This document shows positions 1 through 7,916 of a stretch of 64,000 bases of DNA, in pieces. The stretch lies in contig CAWBPA010000024.1 in NCBI GenBank assembly GCA_963790545.1, positions 682,001-746,000 of the forward strand. The letters run 5' to 3'. The translations under genes were made by a program, and so were the position numbers. The stretch's first letter is position 1. Each line of letters opens with the position of its first letter. A model generated the notes under the pieces. It was not told the DNA's origin, ran no database searches, and worked only from the letters and a program-made list of their open reading frames with translations. Origin of the DNA: DATBJG01 sp963790545 (GTDB lineage Bacteria > Acidobacteriota > Vicinamibacteria > Vicinamibacterales > JAMQPK01).

Positions 1-417
1 GTCTTTCATGACGAGCGCGCTGATGAACCCGAGGTCGGACCCCACCCCGGCGTTGAGCGTCCCGCCGATGAAGTCGATGGTCTCGGCAATCTGTTGCGCG
101 CTTCGGTTGGTCGTGCCCTGATCGAGCAACGACGACATCAGGCTGGCAACACCGGCTTTTTGCGGAGGATCGTAGGCGGCGCCAGCCCGCACGAGCAGCC
201 GGATACTGACCGCCGGTTGCTCGTGGTGCTCCACGACAATGATTTGAAGGCCGTTCGGCAGCGTGCGAACCTCATACGGCGGGAATTTGACGGGTCGCTG
301 CGCCAATGAGGCCGGAGGGCGTTCCGAGGGCCACGGTCGTGTCTGCGCCAGCGCGAGCGCCGACAGCAGCAGGAGCACACCCGACACGGCAAACAAGCTG
401 GCGCGCAATGCTCGCAT
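1..417 (-). CDS. M16-family zinc-peptidase homologue, non-catalytic subunit (3' part cut by window edge)
   Basis: The visible 139 N-terminal residues start with a signal peptide (Arg near residue 5, then a Leu/Val/Ala-rich core ending ALALAQ). An M16 N-terminal fold follows, with the typical opening YEVRTLPNGLQIIVVEHH. Where catalytic M16 enzymes have HxxEH, this protein reads VASLMSSLLDQG, so the zinc-binding His/Glu residues are missing. Such proteins normally pair with a catalytic M16 subunit, and one lies directly upstream with a 4-bp gap, suggesting an operon and a periplasmic heterodimer like the YmxG/PqqL-type pairs. The reading frame is open to base 1, so the C-terminal domains are outside the window. 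The ATG at 415-417 is the only start that precedes the signal peptide. Confidence 0.8.
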   Translation of the reverse strand, partial: MRALRASLFAVSGVLLLLSALALAQTRPWPSERPPASLAQRPVKFPPYEVRTLPNGLQIIVVEHHEQPAVSIRLLVRAGAAYDPPQKAGVASLMSSLLDQGTTNRSAQQIAETIDFIGGTLNAGVGSDLGFISALVMKD

Positions 418-421
418 CAGC

Positions 422-1819
422 TCACCGCGCGGCCCGGTTCGCACCGGCCTTCGGCATGATGGTCAGCACGAGTCGGGTCTCCGGCGTGAAATAGGTCTTG
501 GCGACTCGTTGGACGTCGGCCGACGTCATGCCCATGAAAATGTCGAACTCCCCGTCGGCAGTCTTGACGTCGTTGTGGATGACGACCGCATGCGCCAGAT
601 GCGAGGCTTTCTCCTGGTTCGTTTCGCGGCTGGCAATGTAGTCCCGCGCGAACTGATTCTTGGATCGCTGCAGCTCGTGCTCCGAAACCGGCTCGCGCTT
701 GAAGCGTTCGAATTCCTCAATCAACGCCCGCTCCACGTCCGCGGGCGACTTGCCCGGCTGAACGATTGCCACCGCGTAAAACAGGTTGGGGTCTTCAATG
801 ATGTTGCCGCCACCGAACGCGGTCAGCGCAAGACCCGTCTCGTACACGAGCTTGCGATAGATCCGCGAACTCTGGCCGTCGGAGAGAATCTTCGAGGCGA
901 TGTGGAGCGGGTACGAGTCGGGGTGGCCATCGTACGTGATCGGATGAGCAACGACCACCACCGGCAGCGGCCAGCTTTCCGTGAGCGTGACCCGCCGCTC
1001 CTTTTCCGGCTTGGGTTCCTTGGGAATATCGCGAGGAACCGGCTTGAGGGCTTTCGGCACGCGTCCGAGGTACTTCGTCACCAGCTCCAGCGCCTGCGTC
1101 GAGTCGAAATCACCGACCAGACTGAGCGTCGCATTGCTCGGCACGTAGTACGTCTCGTAGAACTCGCGGACATCGTTCACCGAAGCGGCCTCGAGATCGG
1201 TCATGCTGCCAATCGTGGCGTGCTTGTAAGGATGGACTGTGAACGCGTTCTCGTAAATCAATTCTGACAGGCGGCCGTAGGGCTGGTTGTCCACCCGCAT
1301 CCGGCGCTCTTCCTTCACGACATCGCGCTCGGTCTCGAACGTCTCGCGGTCGATGCGGAGCGTCGCCATGCGGTCCGCCTCGAGCCAGAGCACGAGCGGC
1401 AGCGCATGAGAGGGCACCGTCTCCCAGAACACCGTGATGTCTTCCGTAGTGTACGCGTTGCTCTGCCCGCCCAACCCCGCAATCATGGAGATGTGCTGCT
1501 CGCGATCGACGTTCTTCGAACCCTTGAACATGAGGTGCTCGAAGAGATGCGCGAATCCCGTCCGGCCGGGTCGTTCGTTTTTCGAGCCGACGTGATACCA
1601 CAACTGCAAATGCACGATCGGCGTGGAATGGTCTTCGAGCAGCACCACCGTCAAGCCGTTGTCGAGTTTCGAAATCTGGTAATCCAGTCGTGGAGGACGA
1701 ACCGCCGCATCGAGCGACAGGCGGGAGACACCGGCCACCGCCAGGAGGGCCAGGGCTGCAGCAAGCGAGACGCGTCGGATGCCGAACTTGACCCCTCGGC
1801 GACGCCGGTTCGCAAACAT
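422..1819 (-). CDS. M16-family zinc metallopeptidase, catalytic subunit
   Basis: 465 residues. The basic N-terminus and hydrophobic stretch (about residues 16-32) look like a signal peptide or signal anchor. The inverted zinc motif HLFEH is at about residues 90-94, and the third ligand is expected in the KEERR segment near residue 170, so the enzyme should be active. The length fits a two-domain, half-size M16 protease that needs a partner to close its chamber, and the non-catalytic partner follows 4 bp downstream. The role is probably degradation of short peptides in the periplasm. The first few residues are uncertain because the Arg-rich start is long and an internal start is possible. Confidence 0.88.
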   Translation of the reverse strand: MFANRRRRGVKFGIRRVSLAAALALLAVAGVSRLSLDAAVRPPRLDYQISKLDNGLTVVLLEDHSTPIVHLQLWYHVGSKNERPGRTGFAHLFEHLMFKGSKNVDREQHISMIAGLGGQSNAYTTEDITVFWETVPSHALPLVLWLEADRMATLRIDRETFETERDVVKEERRMRVDNQPYGRLSELIYENAFTVHPYKHATIGSMTDLEAASVNDVREFYETYYVPSNATLSLVGDFDSTQALELVTKYLGRVPKALKPVPRDIPKEPKPEKERRVTLTESWPLPVVVVAHPITYDGHPDSYPLHIASKILSDGQSSRIYRKLVYETGLALTAFGGGNIIEDPNLFYAVAIVQPGKSPADVERALIEEFERFKREPVSEHELQRSKNQFARDYIASRETNQEKASHLAHAVVIHNDVKTADGEFDIFMGMTSADVQRVAKTYFTPETRLVLTIMPKAGANRAAR

Positions 1820-1860
1820 GTGTACTAATTATCCTACTACAGCTGCGGAAGGACTCTCGG

Positions 1861-1940
1861 TGTCGGCCGGTCTAAAGACCCGCGTCTACAAGATCGACTG
1901 GAATTACACCGGTAGAGGCGGGTCTTTAGACCCGCCGACA
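1861..1940. repeat. Long inverted repeat (REP-like hairpin, family A)
   Basis: Arms at 1861-1889 and 1912-1940 are reverse complements at 27 of 29 positions, each centred on ggtctaaagaccc / gggtctttagaccc, with a 22-base loop. It sits in the gap between lpxD (ending leftward at 1961) and the M16 gene start at 1819. Related elements built on a 'gta-gcgcaggc-ctgaaggcctgcgctac' theme occur near 18.8, 54.1 and 58.5 kb. It could act as an mRNA-stabilising hairpin or terminator; no U-tract is visible. Confidence 0.8.
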
Positions 1941-1960
1941 GAGACCCGCTGACGTCCGCG

Positions 1961-3010
1961 CTATTTCCGCCGCGATCCCTGCCCGGGTGTGAGGCTGCCT
2001 TCCAGCTCGGCAATGCGCTTCTCCAGCTCGGCAATGCGTTTTTTCAGGGCCGGCAGCCGATGGAACACGGCGGACGCCTTGCGCCAGTCGCGGTTGTCGA
2101 TGGCGGGATATCCGGAAACGAACGCTCCGGGCGGCAGCGAGTTCGTGATCCCGCTCTGCCCGACCGCCACCACGCCCTTTCCGATCTCCACGTGCCCGGC
2201 AATCCCGACCTGCCCGCCGAGCATCACGTCGTCACCAATCGTCGTACTACCCGCAATGCCGACCTGGGCGGCCAGCAAGGCATTGCGGCCGATCGTGACT
2301 CCGTGGGCCACCTGCACCAGATTGTCGATTTTCGTCCCGGCTCCAATGCGCGTCTCCCCCACCGCCGGACGGTCGATTGCCGTATTGGCGCCAATCTCGA
2401 CATCGTCTTCAATGACGACAATGCTGGTCTGAGGAATTTTCTGATGCGTCCCGTCGGCACGCCTGACGAACCCATAGCCGTCACTGCCAATCACTGCTCC
2501 GTTCTGAATGACGACGCGATTGCCGACGAGGACGCGCTCACGCACCGCAACGTGCGAGTGAAGGATGCAGTCGTCACCCACACGGGCGCCATCGCCTATG
2601 CAGACATTTGGGTAAACGGTCGTGCCGCGTCCGATACGGGCACCGGCACCAATCGTCACAAACGGGCCAATCGACACGTTCTCGCCGATCTCGGCGTCCG
2701 GCGCGACAGCCGTCAGCCGATCGATGCCAGGCGCAGGACGGGGAGGATCAGCGAAAAGCGCCACGGCCCGCGCAAAGGCGAGATAGGGCTCTGGGGTGTG
2801 CAACATGGCGCACGGCGCGGACGCGGTGGCCTCGTCGACGATGACCGCGGTCGCTCGAGTGGTTCGAAGGGAGCTCGTGTAGCGGGGATTGGCGAGAAAG
2901 GTGAGGTCGCCCGGCTGTGCGCCGTCGATGCTTGCGACCCGGTGCACCTCCAGCTCGTCATCGCCTTCGAGCCGGCATGCCAGACGCTCGGCAACCTCGC
3001 GGAGTTTCAT
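1961..3010 (-). CDS. lpxD: UDP-3-O-acylglucosamine N-acyltransferase LpxD
   Basis: 349 residues, matching LpxD length. LpxD transfers the second 3-hydroxyacyl chain from ACP onto UDP-3-O-acyl-glucosamine in lipid A synthesis. An N-terminal uridine-binding domain (about 1-100) is followed by a left-handed beta-helix of hexapeptide repeats (about 103-310; for example IGENVSIGPFVTIGAGARIG). The catalytic His is in VQVAHG, about residue 236, and a short C-terminal helix of repeated KRIAELE closes the protein. The usual neighbours (fabZ, lpxA, bamA, skp) are absent, so lpxD is separated from its common operon. Its presence is the clearest sign of an LPS-type outer membrane in this organism. Confidence 0.95.
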   Translation of the reverse strand: MKLREVAERLACRLEGDDELEVHRVASIDGAQPGDLTFLANPRYTSSLRTTRATAVIVDEATASAPCAMLHTPEPYLAFARAVALFADPPRPAPGIDRLTAVAPDAEIGENVSIGPFVTIGAGARIGRGTTVYPNVCIGDGARVGDDCILHSHVAVRERVLVGNRVVIQNGAVIGSDGYGFVRRADGTHQKIPQTSIVVIEDDVEIGANTAIDRPAVGETRIGAGTKIDNLVQVAHGVTIGRNALLAAQVGIAGSTTIGDDVMLGGQVGIAGHVEIGKGVVAVGQSGITNSLPPGAFVSGYPAIDNRDWRKASAVFHRLPALKKRIAELEKRIAELEGSLTPGQGSRRK

Positions 3011-3124
3011 GAGTAGCTATCAGCCGTCAGCTATCAGCTTCAACGATAATCCATCGGGCCTGGCGGCGATCAGGCGGTAGGGTTCAATATGAGCTGAAGG
3101 CTGAGAGCTGACGACCAAAGAATA
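3011..3124. repeat. Intergenic word-repeat element, family B
   Basis: The gap before lpxD holds the words atcagccgtcagctatcagc and, inverted, agctgaaggctgagagctga, so the element can fold back on itself. The same words recur at 4830-4862 and 25535-25622. No gene or clear promoter is seen here. Confidence 0.7.
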
Positions 3125-3811
3125 TCACGCGTTCCAGTCGGCGGTTCGTTTGAAGAAGCGCGGCAGATGTGCGAGTCGGAGACGCTCGGCAATCTTACCA
3201 ACGTACTGCTCCCGATCGCGTCGAGCGATGGCCCGAACGCGGCGCAATTCCGTCAGTGGTTCGCACGACTCGTGCGTCCAGCGGACGCCGTGCAGGCCGT
3301 GCCGGGCACCCCTCATCGACAGATAATGGCCCACCAGGCGGAACGCGAAATAGTACGCGATGATGTTGGGTCCGGGCACGAAGAAGAAAATCCCTGACAG
3401 CACGAAGGCAACCGCGTGAAAGATCAGCCAGAGTCGATGGCGATCCGCGTCGCGCTGCAGAAGCTGCCGGATGATCGTGGTGGCCTCGGCTTCGGACAGA
3501 TCCTGCGGGTAGAACGCGCGCGCGGCCGGATGCGTACGCAATCGCCACAGCAGCCGCTGCTCGGCAACCTTTTCCGCCATCCACCGCATGGCCCGGTCGC
3601 GCAGTCGCCGGGTCCATCCACGCCGTTCGTTTTCGACGTCGCGATCTCCGGCCTGATGCCGATCGAGTCGCCCCAGCATCACGCGGAAGCGCTCGAGCAG
3701 CCCGCCGAAAAAGCCAGACGAGGCCTCCTGGCGTGTCTCGTCACCGTCGTCGGCGGGCTCGCAGTACAGCTCGTATCGATCAATCGCGCAAGGGATGACG
3801 TACACGTCCAT
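3125..3811 (-). CDS. Membrane protein resembling mitochondrial K+/H+ exchange-related family
   Basis: About 228 residues. The N-terminus MDVYVIPCAIDRYELYCEP is followed by an acidic linker and an amphipathic basic region. A hydrophobic hairpin follows (about 135-180) containing FFFVPGPNIIAYYFAFRL. The VPGPN-x-x-x-Y-Y-FRL core resembles the family named mitochondrial K+-H+ exchange-related (Pfam Mit_KHE1), known mainly from eukaryotes but present in scattered bacteria. I recognise the motif from memory and cannot test it here. I chose ATG 3811; a GTG at 3817 is the alternative, and neither has a convincing ribosome-binding site. The gene is divergent from the START-like gene. Confidence 0.55.
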   Translation of the reverse strand: MDVYVIPCAIDRYELYCEPADDGDETRQEASSGFFGGLLERFRVMLGRLDRHQAGDRDVENERRGWTRRLRDRAMRWMAEKVAEQRLLWRLRTHPAARAFYPQDLSEAEATTIIRQLLQRDADRHRLWLIFHAVAFVLSGIFFFVPGPNIIAYYFAFRLVGHYLSMRGARHGLHGVRWTHESCEPLTELRRVRAIARRDREQYVGKIAERLRLAHLPRFFKRTADWNA

Positions 3812-3979
3812 AGACACGTGAGGGGCCTACCTCTGAAAAGCGCGCCCGCAGAGCCTGGCACACGTTGGCAGCCCCGCACTACGCTCCCTCTGAACGACGA
3901 TAGCACACCAGATTCGATACCTGCGCTGACGTGCCAGCCTTTGCGAACCAATCGTTGCGGGAATGGAAGCGGTAAACTT

Positions 3980-4879
3980 GTGAGGGCCCTGATGCTGTCC
4001 CAACGGTTTCCGCTTCGGCTCCTCGTTCTCGTGGTGTTCGTCACACACGCGCCCGAAAGTCTCCAGGCAACCGACCTCCAGGACCGGACGCGCCAGGCCT
4101 TCGAGCGGTACGTCGAGGTGACCGAAGCGCGGATCGAACAGGAGTTGCAGGAGGCCGGGCGGGGACTGTGGGTCGATCGCCTGCCGCCGGCTCAACGGAC
4201 CAATGCGGAACGGCAGCTTCGCGCGGGCGAAGTACTCGTCGCGCGGCTTGAATCACGCGCGGTGGGCAAGCCGATCGACATCCCGGATGGCAAGGTCCAT
4301 CACTGGATCGGCACGGTCTTCATTCCCGGGGCCACGCTGACCCGAACGATTCAGATGGTTCAGGATTACGACCGCTACCCGCGGATCTATCAGCCGGCGA
4401 TCCGCCAATCGAAGATCGTTCGGCGGGATGACTCGCGATTCAAGGTTTCGATGCAGATGTTCATGAAGAAGGTTATCAGCGTCGTGCTGAACGCGGATTT
4501 CGACGTGGTCTATCGGTCGCTGGGGCCGACCCGGATGTACGTGCCCAGTGTCGCCACCCGTATCGCGGAAGTGGAGAACCCTGATACGCCACAGGCCCGC
4601 GAGAAACCTGTCGGGCGCGACAACGGCTTTCTGTGGCGCTTCAACAACTATTGCCTGTTCGAAGAGCGCGACAGCGGGACTTATATGCAGTGCGAGTCGG
4701 TCTCGCTGAGTCGCGCGATTCCCGTCGGGCTTGGCTGGCTGATTGGACCATTCGTGACGAGCATCCCGCGGGAATCGCTCACGTTCACGCTGACCGCGGC
4801 GCGGCGACACCTCACCGATAAAACAGCTGTCAGCTTTCAGCCGTCAGCGATCAGCCATCATTCGACCACCGCGGCGTAG
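3980..4879 (+). CDS. Secreted START/SRPBCC-like protein of unknown function
   Basis: About 299 residues from GTG 3980 (or ATG 3992). A hydrophobic signal peptide (RLLVLVVFVTHA) is followed by a helical segment and a region beginning with HHWIGTVFIPGATL that reads like a START/SRPBCC lipid-binding fold (repeated DYDRYP, FKVSMQMFMKK and late aromatic strands). Ligand and function are unknown. A much longer ORF extends upstream to 3416, but that part lies antisense to the 3125-3811 gene and is a shadow. The last ~20 residues are translated from a copy of intergenic repeat family B, and the stop overlaps the convergent hydrolase gene by 22 bp. This suggests the original stop was displaced when the repeat arrived, or that an indel lies near 4815. 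Confidence 0.6.
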   Translation: MRALMLSQRFPLRLLVLVVFVTHAPESLQATDLQDRTRQAFERYVEVTEARIEQELQEAGRGLWVDRLPPAQRTNAERQLRAGEVLVARLESRAVGKPIDIPDGKVHHWIGTVFIPGATLTRTIQMVQDYDRYPRIYQPAIRQSKIVRRDDSRFKVSMQMFMKKVISVVLNADFDVVYRSLGPTRMYVPSVATRIAEVENPDTPQAREKPVGRDNGFLWRFNNYCLFEERDSGTYMQCESVSLSRAIPVGLGWLIGPFVTSIPRESLTFTLTAARRHLTDKTAVSFQPSAISHHSTTAA

Positions 4880-6123
4880 ACGAGATTCTTGAACAGCATG
4901 CGCGTGTCGACGCGATTTGATGGCGACTGGGCCATCAGGATCCCGACGAGCCGTTCTTTCGGATCGATCCAGAAGCTGGTTCCCCAAGCCCCCGCCCACA
5001 TCGCATCGCCCTTGGACCCCGGCACCCAGGCGACGCCGTCATACAGCCGCACGCCAAAGCCCAGCCCGAATCCGTAACCAGGTCCGGTTGTCGCCACGGG
5101 AGAGCCGCCAAGGCCAACGATGTGATCCGACAACATGAACTCGACGGTTTTCTTCGACAGCAGCCGCACGCCGCGATACACGCCGCCGTCCAGCATCATC
5201 TGGGCAAACTTCAGGTAATCGTCGGCCGTTCCGGCAAGCCCCGCACCCCCTTTCAGGTAGCTGGCGCCGCCGTTCGTCAGATTCCGATAAGACACGAGCA
5301 TCGTGGCTTTCTGGCGGTCGGTGTCGAGCGCTTCGGCAAGTCTGGCAACCTGCGCGGGTGGCACGCGGAAAGCCGTGTCTGCCATGCCGAGCGGCTCGAA
5401 GAGCATGTCGCTGAAAACCTTGTCGAGCGGTTTCATGGTCGCGCGCTCGATGAGCAGGCCCAGCACGTCGGTGGCAATCGAATATTCCCAGAACGTTCCG
5501 GGCTGGTGGGCAAGGGGAATCTGGCTCAGCCGCCGCAGCATCTCGTCGCCGCTGATATCCACCTCCGCAGCCTCGATGTTGGACTTGTCGTACAGCTGTT
5601 TGAGGCGTGGAGAGCTGGTGCGGTCGGCGTACACGAGCCCGGCGGTGTGGCGCATCAAATCCTGGACGGTGATTGGGCGATCGGCGGGCACGTCACCGCC
5701 GGAGGTTTCGACCTTGGGATCCTTCAGCTCGGGGAGCCAGATCGAGATGGGATCGTGCAGTTTGAGCACTCCTTGCTCGACCAGCATCATGGCCGCCACG
5801 GTCGTGATCGGCTTGGTCATCGACGCCAGCCGAAACAAAGCGGGCTTGGTCATCGGCGTCGTTTTCCGAGCGTCGAGGAACCCGTGCGCCTCGAAGTGGA
5901 CGACCACGCCCCGTCGCGCAACCAGGGTCACGGCGCCTGGAAACACGCCTTTGTCGATCTGTTCCCTCATGACTCGCGAAATCCGTGCGAGCCGCTCGTG
6001 CGACATCCCCGCCGTCTCGGGCGGCGACGACGAGCTCACGGCCTGGGCCAGCGCTCCATGCTCGAAAAGCGCCGTCACGAGAACGCCCATCAAGCCCCAC
6101 CACGACGGCTTTCTTGCAGTCAC
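4858..6123 (-). CDS. Beta-lactamase-fold serine hydrolase (class C / EstB-like)
   Basis: 421 residues with a signal peptide (WWGLMGVLVTALFEHGALAQA), so it is exported. The SxxK nucleophile motif is SMTK at about 101-104, within FRLASMTKPIT. The Tyr motif reads YSI (about 214) inside the family-typical WEYSIATDVLG, and the C-terminal part carries GYGFGLGFGV. These features fit the serine hydrolase/beta-lactamase (Pfam PF00144) family, which includes esterases and D-amino-acid peptidases as well as AmpC. The lack of a clear Y-x-N makes an esterase or peptidase likelier than a resistance enzyme. The 3' end overlaps the convergent START-like gene. Confidence 0.85.
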   Translation of the reverse strand: MTARKPSWWGLMGVLVTALFEHGALAQAVSSSSPPETAGMSHERLARISRVMREQIDKGVFPGAVTLVARRGVVVHFEAHGFLDARKTTPMTKPALFRLASMTKPITTVAAMMLVEQGVLKLHDPISIWLPELKDPKVETSGGDVPADRPITVQDLMRHTAGLVYADRTSSPRLKQLYDKSNIEAAEVDISGDEMLRRLSQIPLAHQPGTFWEYSIATDVLGLLIERATMKPLDKVFSDMLFEPLGMADTAFRVPPAQVARLAEALDTDRQKATMLVSYRNLTNGGASYLKGGAGLAGTADDYLKFAQMMLDGGVYRGVRLLSKKTVEFMLSDHIVGLGGSPVATTGPGYGFGLGFGVRLYDGVAWVPGSKGDAMWAGAWGTSFWIDPKERLVGILMAQSPSNRVDTRMLFKNLVYAAVVE

Positions 6124-6148
6124 GGTGTCCTCCTCTATTGATCCGCGT

Positions 6149-6410
6149 GGGGCCCCACCCCCACGCGCGGCCGTCGCTTACGCTCCGGATCTTGCTAAAA
6201 CCGACGGAACGCTTGGTCAGCGATTCGCATGAGACCCCACCCCCAGCGCGGCCGTCGCTTACGTCCGGATGCTGCTTGTGACGCTCCCAGGCGATCATCC
6301 TTGCTAAAACCGACGGAACGCTTGGTCAGCGATTCGCATGAGACCCCACCCCCACGCGCGGCCGTCGCTTACGCTCCGGATCTTGCTAAAACCGACTTCC
6401 CCTTAGCGGT
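6149..6410. repeat. Tandem repeat: two complete copies and one partial copy of an ~82-110-bp unit
   Basis: Unit core: gaccccacccccacgcgcgg, then ccgtcgcttacgctccggat, cttgctaaaaccgacggaac and gcttggtcagcgattcgcat. Copies start near 6149, 6232 and 6341. The second has ~27 extra bases (gctgcttgtgacgctcccag...) and the third stops at 'aaaaccgac'. The region fills the gap between the hydrolase start and the GtrA stop. It contains no plausible gene of its own, and ORFs through it are fragments of the repeat. The irregular spacing and lack of unique spacers argue against CRISPR. Confidence 0.85.
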
Positions 6411-6414
6411 TTAG

Positions 6415-6831
6415 TCAGATTACCGAAACGTCATCAGGCGCAAACACGAACAGCTCGCTCAGCAGAAAGTTGAGGATACAACAGACCGCAATACCAGCCA
6501 GGTTTGCGGCGATGTACGGAACGTTCATCCAGTCGGTCAGCAGCGCCACGAGCGATGCGTTTCCGGCCAGAGAAACAGCGCCGTTTGTGAGGTTGAAGCG
6601 GACAAATCGTCCGAGCATCTGCGCCGGCATGGCCGCGCGATCCATCCAGGTCCAGCGCACGTGCCAGATAAAATTGTGGACGACCGCAAGCTCGGTTGCG
6701 ACGAGCGTGGCAACCACGAACGGCATGTCGCCCAGCTCGACACACAGCCACACGGTGCCGAGTTGCACGACGAATCCCGCGGCGCCGACGGCGTTGAATT
6801 TGACCCAGCGATTGAACATGGGGCACTTCAC
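6415..6831 (-). CDS. GtrA-family membrane protein
   Basis: 138 residues with four hydrophobic segments, the GtrA layout (Pfam PF04138). Family marks include FNAVGAAGFVVQLG at the start, a central NFIWHVRWTW and a C-terminal NFLLSELFVF. GtrA proteins are thought to move or position undecaprenyl-linked sugars across the inner membrane. A CDP-alcohol transferase gene lies 1 bp upstream and is probably co-transcribed, which suggests a shared role in assembling a lipid-linked glycan or polyol phosphate. An internal ATG (MFNRW) four codons in could be the true start. Confidence 0.85.
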   Translation of the reverse strand: MKCPMFNRWVKFNAVGAAGFVVQLGTVWLCVELGDMPFVVATLVATELAVVHNFIWHVRWTWMDRAAMPAQMLGRFVRFNLTNGAVSLAGNASLVALLTDWMNVPYIAANLAGIAVCCILNFLLSELFVFAPDDVSVI

Positions 6832-6832
6832 G

Positions 6833-7552
6833 TCACGTCAACTCGGCGCACTGCAGACCGGCGGTTCGGGCACGCTCGTCGGGCAGCGGTTCGGCTCTAT
6901 AGAGCGTGGCGGTGTTCTTCAGCGCCGACACGATCGTCGTGGTAACGAGCAAGACTGCGGCGACGATGCCGCCGACGTCGAAGAGGAGATACTGCCGACC
7001 AAACAACACCGCGTGTGGGTGGAACAGCAGCACGATGTTACCCACACACAACAGCAAGCGGAGCTCGGTGGGTCCCATCTTCCAGTACGACAGCGTGAAC
7101 CGGCCCAGGCAATACGTTGCAAGATAGACGTCGATGGACAGAAGAAAGTACGCGATAAGCACCACCATCGCGATCATCGGGCTCATGTAGCCGGACAGTC
7201 CGAGCCCGCCGACGAGCAGCAGCGCACCGAATACGTCGACGATATGATCGACGTAGAAGCCATATCGCGGCCGCTCGTGCCCACGCACACGCGCCACTGT
7301 GCCATCGAGGCTGTCGCCGAACCAGTTGACGACCAGCCAGCCGTTCACGAAGAGCAGCGCAATGGGATGTTCCCGGGCCATCCAATACGACAGACCGGTC
7401 ATGAACATCGCGACGAGCGCCAGCAGGGTCAGATGATCTGAATTGATTTGCCGAGGCAGCCGCGCTGCCATCCAGCGAAGGCATCGTGTCTCGGCTCGGG
7501 CCAGAAACGATGTCGATATGCGATCGGCCTTGACGAACTGCGTCCTGGACAT
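6833..7552 (-). CDS. CDP-alcohol phosphatidyltransferase family enzyme
   Basis: 239 residues from ATG 7552, which has a strong ribosome-binding site (caggagagtggc before the ATG); an upstream in-frame ATG at 7624 lacks one. The family signature D-G-x2-A-R-x8-G-x3-D-x3-D is complete: DGTVAR, then GFYVDHIVD, at about 79-102. Several transmembrane segments surround it. These enzymes transfer a phosphoalcohol from a CDP-linked donor (as in phospholipid head-group or inositol-phosphate synthesis); the acceptor cannot be read from sequence. It is paired with a GtrA gene one base downstream, a combination that points to a modified lipid or lipid-linked glycan. Confidence 0.88.
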   Translation of the reverse strand: MSRTQFVKADRISTSFLARAETRCLRWMAARLPRQINSDHLTLLALVAMFMTGLSYWMAREHPIALLFVNGWLVVNWFGDSLDGTVARVRGHERPRYGFYVDHIVDVFGALLLVGGLGLSGYMSPMIAMVVLIAYFLLSIDVYLATYCLGRFTLSYWKMGPTELRLLLCVGNIVLLFHPHAVLFGRQYLLFDVGGIVAAVLLVTTTIVSALKNTATLYRAEPLPDERARTAGLQCAELT

Positions 7553-7636
7553 GCCACTCTCCTGGAAAAACGTCCTCATCCAGGAAATGCGCAGAACGGT
7601 CGCAAATCGGCTCTTTTGCGGCATCCCCGCGACGAC

Positions 7637-7891
7637 ATCACGGGACGCGGATCAACGCGGATCGCGATGGGCGACCGGCGCCTGGCGGAGCCAGGCCGGT
7701 GGAAGATGATCGATCGGGGTTAAGAACGCCCCGTCCGAGCAGTCCGGCGTTCTTAACCCCGATCGATCATCTTCCACGCGCGCCTGCGGCGCGGCCGGTC
7801 GCTCATAACCCACCAAGAGCCGCATTTCCCCGCAGATGCACAGTCTCAGCGAGTAATCCGCGTGCATCCGCGTTGATTCGCGTCCCGTGAT
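7637..7891. repeat. 255-bp nested palindrome
   Basis: Inner arms 7699-7730 and 7746-7777 are perfect 32-base reverse complements (gtggaagatgatcgatcggg... / ...cccgatcgatcatcttccac) around a 15-base loop. Outer arms 7637-7662 and 7866-7891 (atcacgggacgcggatcaac / gttgattcgcgtcccgtgat) pair with one mismatch. It fills a 360-bp gap between two leftward genes, and no gene is seen in it. It could form a cruciform or a long RNA hairpin. Confidence 0.9.
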
Positions 7892-7916
7892 TCGGCGTCC
7901 CGGTGACCCAGGAGAC

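Noticed and set aside
3416..3979. N-terminal extension of the START-like gene
   Set aside because: It is antisense to the 3125-3811 gene and not conserved; the signal peptide begins near 3980.
5122..6141. 339-residue plus-strand ORF
   Set aside because: Shadow of the serine hydrolase gene; His/Arg-rich composition.
6149..6410. Possible CRISPR array
   Set aside because: Units are ~82-110 bp with no unique spacers of constant length and no cas genes nearby.
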